From Xylaria sp. FL1777 (taxonomy: Eukaryota > Ascomycota > Sordariomycetes > Xylariales > Xylariaceae): 64,000 nucleotides of DNA. This document shows positions 57,061 through 64,000 of the stretch, piece by piece. The notes under the pieces are model-generated. The model did not search any database, was not told where the DNA came from, and saw only the letters and a program-made list of their open reading frames with translations. The position numbers and the translations under genes were made by a program. The stretch covers positions 186,001 to 250,000 of the forward strand of contig MU400523.1 of NCBI GenBank assembly GCA_022578965.1, given 5' to 3'. How positions within the stretch are numbered: the first letter of the stretch is position 1; the number at the start of each line of letters is the position of its first letter.

Positions 57061-60000
57061 CTCGTTTTATAAGGAGAAACTACGTTAGAAGTTCCCCTAG
57101 TTTAGGCCTAAAACCTAGTTTGCATGCTTGTTTTAACGCTAGCAAATAATTTTTCTTAAGCTAGCTATAAAGTTGTTCGAAAAATATGCTACGCTAAATA
57201 TTTTCTTTTAAACGTTTGTTGTTGTTTTTTAACTAACTTTGCATTTTTTATTTAAATTTGCAAGCCTTGATTTTATATTTAGTAGCTATAAAAATGTTTT
57301 TTTAAAATTGCATGTTTTATTTTATTTTATATAAAGTTTTTACGTTTTTATTTAACTAAACCTTTTTTTTAAAGCTATTTTTAATATTTTTAGCGTTATA
57401 ATAAACTTAATAGCTTTTAACTAGTTTATTAATAATATATACTATATTAGTTTAAAGTATTTTATTTTTTATTAAGTTAAAAAAGTTCTGTTTTTTTTTT
57501 TTGTTTAAAAGTAAGTTTTATTTTAGTATAATTAATATCTTTTTTTGAACTTTTAAAGTTTAATAAATATTTTGTTTTAAAACTTGCTATTTTTATGCAT
57601 TTAAGTAAGCTTTATTTTTTTTGCTTCCGTTTAAACTTTTTTTTTATAAAAGCTAATAAAATGCATGTTTTTTTAAGTGCTTTAGTATATAATTATAATA
57701 AGTTTTAGTTTTATTGCTATTTAGTTTTAAAAATTGCTAGCTTTTTATAAGTTTTTAAGTATTTTACGTTTTTTTTTAATTTAGCAATGTTTTATTTAAA
57801 GTTTTATAGCTAATATTTTTTATTAGCTATAGCATAAAATTTTTGTTTTTTTTAACTTTTTAGTTATATTAGCTTATTTATAGCTGCTTTTAATATTTTT
57901 TTTTAGCAGTTAATTTTTGTTTTTTGTTTATTTTTTTAATAGCTAAAAAGGTTTTTTAAGTTATTTAAATAGTAGTTTAATTAATAGTTTAAGCGTTAAA
58001 ATATTAACATTAAATATATTATATTTAAATAGCTTAAATATATTTTGTTTAATATTTTATAATTTTTTATAAGCTAGTATTAACATTAATAATAGCAGCA
58101 AAATATTAATGTTTTTAATAAAAAATATATATAGTTTATTATTTTTATAATGTTTAACTAAATTGCAATAATAACTAAAGTTTAAAAATGGTTATTAAAC
58201 TAGTTTTTTGTTTTTTTATTTTATAAAATATTTAGTATTTTTAAAAAAAGTTAACTTATTACGTATTATACTTTTAAAATGCTATTATAGCTAAAGGTTT
58301 AATTTAAGTAAATATATTAAAGCAAGTAACCTTTTATAGCACTGTTTATTTTTGTTAATTTAATTTTGCTTTAAAAATAAATTAAAAGCCTTTTTTAGCT
58401 AAAAATAATAAAACATTAAAAAAAAAAAAACTCGTTTAAAAAATTAAAAAAGTAATTTTAAAAATACGTTTTTTTAATTTAAAAAAAGCTAATTTATTTA
58501 TTGTTTAATTTTTACAAAAGCTTTACATAAATTTATAGCAAAGATTTTATGCTAAAGTAAACTTAATTTTTTATTTTATATGCAAATGCGTTTTTTTAGA
58601 TTTTATTAGCTGTATTTTTATAATAGTTCTGCGCTTTTTTTATTATATAACGCAATTTTTTAATAATTTTTTTAAAGTTATTAATAAAAATATTAATAGC
58701 TTTATATTTTTTTTAAATTTAAGTATGCTTTAAGTTATTTTTGTTTATAAAAAAAGCTAACAATTTTAGTTTAGCTAGTTTAACTTTTATTTTAAAATTA
58801 TAACTATAGTTTACAAAAAATAAAAACATTTTAGTTGTACTAAAAACATAATTATTTGCTATAAATTTTGCTAAAAATAACTAATTAACTTAGTTATTTT
58901 GTTTTTTATTAATAAAACATTTTAAAAACTAAGCAATTATTAAGTTAAGCTATTTTATTTAACTATTAGTTTAAAAGTAATAACTACTTATATATAATAA
59001 AGTATATTTAAATTGTTTAAATAAAATGCTTTAAAGTATTGCTATAAAAGCGCTTTTATAATTAAACATAATTTTAAAAAAAATCTTATAAAATAAAAAA
59101 ATATGCTTTAAAAAAGCGTTAGCTATACTTTTTGCGCTTAAGTTTTTGCAAAGTATAAAATAACGCATTTTTATTAGCTTATTTATTACTATTAAAATAT
59201 TAAAATATTTAATGTTATTTTTTTTACAAATAAGTAATTTTATAATATAATTAATTATAATATTTAATTAAAGCTAATATAAAACTAATAAAAGCTTAAA
59301 ATATTTCTGCAAGCAAAATTTAAATAGCTTTATTTAATAATATTAAATATAAGCTTAAATATATATTTTTATATTTTTGTATAAGTTTAGCTATTAATAA
59401 AATTGTTTAACTAAATTAATAGTTTTTTTTTTCTTTAGATATTTTTTAGCTAAAAAATAATATAAGCAATATATAATTTATAACTTTAGTTTGTTGTTTT
59501 ATAAAATAAATAGCTTGTTTTGCTAGTAAACATAACTTTATTAAATAAAGCATTTAAAAAAAAAAATGCGTAGTTTTTTTTATAGAAATATTAGCTATTT
59601 AATATTATATAATAGCACAATAATTATGTTTTATATATTTTAGTAAGCATTATAAGCAATATTAATATAATGCTTTATTAGCTAGCTTATATTTAAAGCG
59701 TATAGCTAAAATAAAGTATTTTTTAAAAATATATTTAATAATAGCTTAAAAGCTAAAAATATAATTTATATATAATAAGCAATTTTTTTATTTGTAATAT
59801 TAGTTTTTAATATTAGTACGTTTTTAAGTTTTTTATTAAGCGTGTTTAGTTTAATAGCATATATTTTTAGCTTATAAATAATTTAAAAGTTAAATTAGCT
59901 AAAAAATTTTGTTTAGCAAGCTTATTTTTAATTTAATAGCTTTATTATTATAAAATGCTATAAGTTTTTATAATTAATAATAACTTTAATTAATTAGTTA

Positions 60001-63000
60001 GCTTTTTATAGCTTTAAATGTTATTTTTTAAATGCTTTAATAATAACTAGTAATTTTTTATTATATATTTTATAATTATACTTAATTAAAAAGTGCTTAT
60101 TTAAAAAAAAAGCTATTAAGCATAAAATACTTTTTATATATTGTAATAATACTTTTTTGCTAGCTTAGTTAAAAACGTTTGTTTTAATTATAGTATATTA
60201 TAAAAAATTAAAAAACGTTAGTATTAAAGCGCTAATAAAAGCTGTTTTTAGTTTAGTAATAGCATTATTACACTTAAAGCCTTAATTTTACGTTAAATCT
60301 TTATATAGTAGCTTAATTAGTAGTTTTATAATCGTTAAAAAGCTTTTAATAAACTAGCAATAAAAATTTATAAAGCTAAAAAATTTTTAAACGTTTTTTA
60401 TATTTTATAGTTATTTTTAGCTTATAATAGCTTTAATTTTTATAAAGTTTATTTTAATGCTATTTATGCTAATAATAAAACTAAAGTAATATGTTTTTAT
60501 AATATAAAACTTATACTTATTAATATTAATATAAAAACCTACTTTAAGTAGCATAAATAAAACTTTATATATATAGTATATATGCTTTTTTTTTGTTTTA
60601 AAATAAATAAAAATATTATTTAAGTAAGCAAACGTATATTTATTAAAGCTTTTATAAAGTATATTATTAATAAAGTTTTAAAAAATGCTTAATATATTAT
60701 ATAAACTAAAAAGCATAATAAATAATTTATAAAAATTAAAGCAAGTAATAAATGCTATTTTTTAAACATTTTTTTTTGTTATATATATTTAGTTAAACGT
60801 TGTAATTATGTTTAACTTAGTAAAATATTTTATATAGCATAAAGCATTTAAGATTTTTTAAATTAGCAGTAATAAATAACAGTTTTTAATAGTAATATTA
60901 TTTAAGCTATAATAATTTATATATATTTATACTTTGCTGTTAAGTTTTTTAGCTAATAAAAAAAAAGCAGTAGTATAAAACTTAAAAAAGCAAATAAATT
61001 TTTTATTTAAGTTCTTGTTAAAGTATTTTTTAATAATATATAGTTTTTGCTAAAAAAATAATTAGTTTTTTACGTTAAAAAAGTTTTTTTTAAACTTTAG
61101 TTTAATTTTATAATTATAAAGTTTATAAAAAGAAAACTTTTTAGCTTTTGTTGCATAAAAAACTTTAATAAAATTATAATATTTTAGTAATAATTTAGCT
61201 TTAATAGTAGCTTTAAACATTAATTCTTTAAAGCAAAAGTACATTTAAATATTTTTATTAAATATATAGCATAAAAAATTATATTAATAGTAGTTATTTA
61301 TAAAGCAGTAATAAATTTTAAGCAATTTTAACTTAAAAGTTTTTAAATTATTGTTTTTTTATAAAATTAATTAAAAGTTAATTTTTAGCAAATCTAAAAG
61401 TTTTTGTTTTTTTTGCTTAAGTTGCTTATTTTTTAAACATATAAAGTTTTTTTACATAACGTAAGTAAGTTTTATATTTTTTTGCTACAAAAACTAAAAA
61501 AAAAAAATTAAGCTAAACAGCTTAATATTTTTAATTATATTAAAGTTAAAGCTAAAAAAATTTTTTTAACTTTAGTAAAGCAACTATAATATATATTAAC
61601 TGTTAATAGTTATTACTAAAGTTAAATTAAAACAAATATAATAATAATAACTAAAAATAAACATAAATATATTAGTAGCTTAGTTAATATATAAGTTATA
61701 AATTTTTAGCTATAAAAAACCTAAAATAATAAAGTTTTTATTATTTAGCCTAATAATAAAAAGCAAAAGTATTTTTAAGTAAGCTTTTATATAAAGCAAT
61801 ATAACAATAAATTAAATAATAAAATTTATGCTTTTTTTATTAGCTAAGCATAGGTTTTTTAGTTTAAAAAGTATTAAAATTTTAAATGCATTATTATTAA
61901 CAAAATTAATATTAATAAACATTATTGTTATGCAGCTTATATTTATAAAAGCAAGCACTTTTATAAATTTTTTTTATATAAAAATAATGCTTGCAAAAAA
62001 AAGCAAATATACATTAAAATCTATTAAACTTAATTAAAAATATTTTTTAAAATAATTTTTTTTGCTTTAAAAGCAACTTTTTTTAAAGCTTACTTGTTTT
62101 TTTAGTTATTATTATTGTTGTTATTATTATTATTAACGTAAAAAAGCTTGTAATGCACTTTTTTTAGAGTTTTTTTAAAGATTTCCTGTTTTTTTTTGTT
62201 GTTTTTTTATTTAAATATATATAGCTAAGCTGCACAAAAAAATAATTGCAGCCCTAATATAAACCAGCAAAATAAAAGTTAAATTTATATACGTTTATTA
62301 TTATTATAAAACAAATTATTATTATTTTTAAAACTTAATAACTATTATTAATTAAAAGCTAATTAAAAAGTATATATGCTTTATAATATATATTAGCTTT
62401 TTAATTTATTATATAGTGCTAATAAATATAAGTTAAAATATTGCTTATTATGCTAAGCTTTTTAAGCTTTTAAGCAATTGTTTTTTGTATAGCTTTTTTT
62501 GCTGCAGTATAAACAAAAGCTTAAAACAAGCTGCTAGTTCTTTTTAAACTATAAAATGCAGCTTAAAAAAAAAGCGTTTAAGTTTATTAGATTTTTATAT
62601 GCTTAAACGTTTTATGCTTAATAAACATTATATGCTTAATAAATGTTAATAAGTAAAAAGCAGTTATATTTAACGCAAAACTGCATGTTTGTAATATTTT
62701 CTAATAATTCTTTATAAAAAGTTACCTATTTGTTAAATTTAAATAAACTTAACTAAAGAAAAATATTTATAGCAGCTTATTAAAATATTATGCTAACTTT
62801 TAACTTTAGCTTAAAAATATAATATATATTATATATTTAAAGTTTTATTATAATATAAATAAACTTAGCAATAAAAAAGTTAAAGTTTATAAAGCCTTAA
62901 GTAAATTCTGCTATTTTTTTAGTAGACTAGCTAGCTTTATTAGTTATATTATAAGCTTATTGCAAATAAAAAAAAAAATTTGTTAAGTTTTATTAGTGCT

Positions 63001-64000
63001 AAAAAAATAAATTATGCTTATTGTTTATAATTTTTTTAATATATAGCTATATAAAAATTTTAGCGCTACTTTTTAAGCGTAAAATTATATAAAAAATATA
63101 ATTAAATTTAGTTTAATAGCAGTTTTTATTAAGTTTAAGCTTTAGTTTACAGCTAGCTTTTTAAAAACAAAATTCAGTTTAGCATTTTTTAACGTCTTTA
63201 GTATTACTATTAAAGAAATCTAAGTTGCATACTTATAAAGCGCTTTTCTTTTTTTTAATTAATAAGCTTAATAATTAAAAAACGCAAAGTTAACTGCTTT
63301 ATTTAACTACTACTTTATATAAGCTGCTAAGTTTATTGCTTATAAAATTTGCTTAAGCTATAAAATTAGTTATATTAGTATTTTACTAAGCTAGTTTATT
63401 GTTTAAAGCTTTTATAATACTTTATAAGCAAGCTAAAGCTTTAAAGTTTTTATAAATAGCTATAAAAAGTAAACATATATTAGTGTTATAATATTGCTTA
63501 CTTAAAGTACTATAAATATTAACATAAATGCTAAAAAAGTTTTAAGCAAATATAAGTACTAATAAAAGTTAAAATTAGAGTTACTATTATTATTCGTTAT
63601 TTATTATTGTAATAAAAATAACTATTTATTAAAAACAAATATTAAAATATGTTTATTAAAAATAAGTATTAAAATATACGTATTAAAAACAAATATTAAA
63701 ATATACGTATTAAAAACAAGTATTAAAAATTATTTAGTTTAAAGTATTACTTATATTTATAAGTTTTATATTTATATATTTTAACAGCAGTTAAAAAAAT
63801 ACTTAAGCTTAAGCTTATGTTTATGTTTAAATAAAAAATCTTATAATATTATGCAAAAAAGCAGTATATTAGTATTATTAATATGTTAGTTTAAATTTGA
63901 AAGCTTGTTAAAAAACAAAAAGAATTTACGCAGCTAAAAAGTTAGCTAAAACATATTATAAAAGTATTTCTTTGTTTTATAAAAACACTCTTTTGTTTTA
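57061..64000. other. AT-rich RIP-like block, runs off the window
   Basis: About 7 kb of almost pure A and T with no believable gene on either strand; the longest frames (for example 61062-61244 and 61828-62037) are short, low-complexity and AT-driven. It looks like repeats destroyed by RIP. It may continue as one or more transposons beyond the window or be an AT-isochore near a centromere or telomere; no telomere repeat is seen. Confidence 0.8.
63625..63730 (+). repeat. About four 27-29-bp tandem units
   Basis: Units of the form TATTAAAAACAAATATTAAA plus ATATACG, repeated about four times with small changes (C/T and A/G swaps). They lie within the AT-rich block. Confidence 0.8.

Noticed and set aside
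61062..62037. Open frames of 60 and 69 codons in the AT-rich block
   Set aside because: Composition is Lys/Phe/Leu/Ile from AT bias alone; no similarity to known proteins.
57061..64000. Mitochondrial DNA insertion as the reason for AT richness
   Set aside because: No mitochondrial gene, tRNA or intron motif is recognisable, and the boundary grades into possible LTR sequence; RIP is the simpler reading.

Overview
The window is genomic DNA of a filamentous ascomycete, most likely a Sordariomycete. Genes carry short (about 50-80 bp) introns with GTAAGT-like donors and CTAAC-like branch sites. Two long AT-rich blocks look like products of repeat-induced point mutation (RIP). The gene set RPS9, SLU7, REV3, TEX2, APN2, COX13, SLA2, CIA30 and APC5 is the set known to surround the mating-type (MAT) locus in Sordariomycetes. 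I cannot name the order or species.

Layout. 0.4-0.9 kb: a beta-tubulin pseudogene with RIP-type stops. 1.4-15.2 kb: a conserved block with an NmrA-like gene, RPS9 (+), SLU7 (-), REV3 (+) and TEX2-like (+). 15.2-22.2 kb: a gene-poor stretch with one small putative secreted protein gene (-) and one hypothetical gene (+). 22.3-24.3 kb: a Baeyer-Villiger-type flavin monooxygenase with a suspect splice acceptor. 26.2-30.1 kb: the MAT core, two same-strand HMG-box genes 1.2 kb apart that share both intron positions and an N-terminal domain. 31.0-47.2 kb: APN2 (-), COX13 (+), SLA2 (-), a kinase-like gene (-), CIA30 (+) and APC5 (-). 49.96-53.66 kb: a RIP-degraded DNA transposon with perfect 57-bp terminal inverted repeats. 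55.0-56.9 kb: a ferric reductase gene. 56.9-64 kb: a second AT-rich block that may start with an LTR and runs off the window.

How it fits together. The two HMG genes are the likely sex-determining regulators. No alpha-box (MAT1-1-1) gene is visible, so this looks like a MAT1-2 idiomorph, or an unusual two-HMG arrangement. The flanking housekeeping genes serve translation (RPS9), splicing (SLU7), translesion synthesis and base excision repair (REV3, APN2), lipid transfer (TEX2-like), respiration (COX13, CIA30), endocytosis (SLA2) and the cell cycle (APC5). They are linked by synteny, not by a common pathway. SLA2 lies on the same side of MAT as APN2, not on the opposite side as in the common Sordariomycete layout.

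The most interesting signals are the tandem HMG paralogs (one with a GC donor in the shared intron and a 13-residue repeat), the intact TIRs around a RIP-saturated interior, and the RIP-marked beta-tubulin relic. All exon boundaries were worked out by hand from reading frames, splice consensus and family knowledge; none is backed by transcript data.
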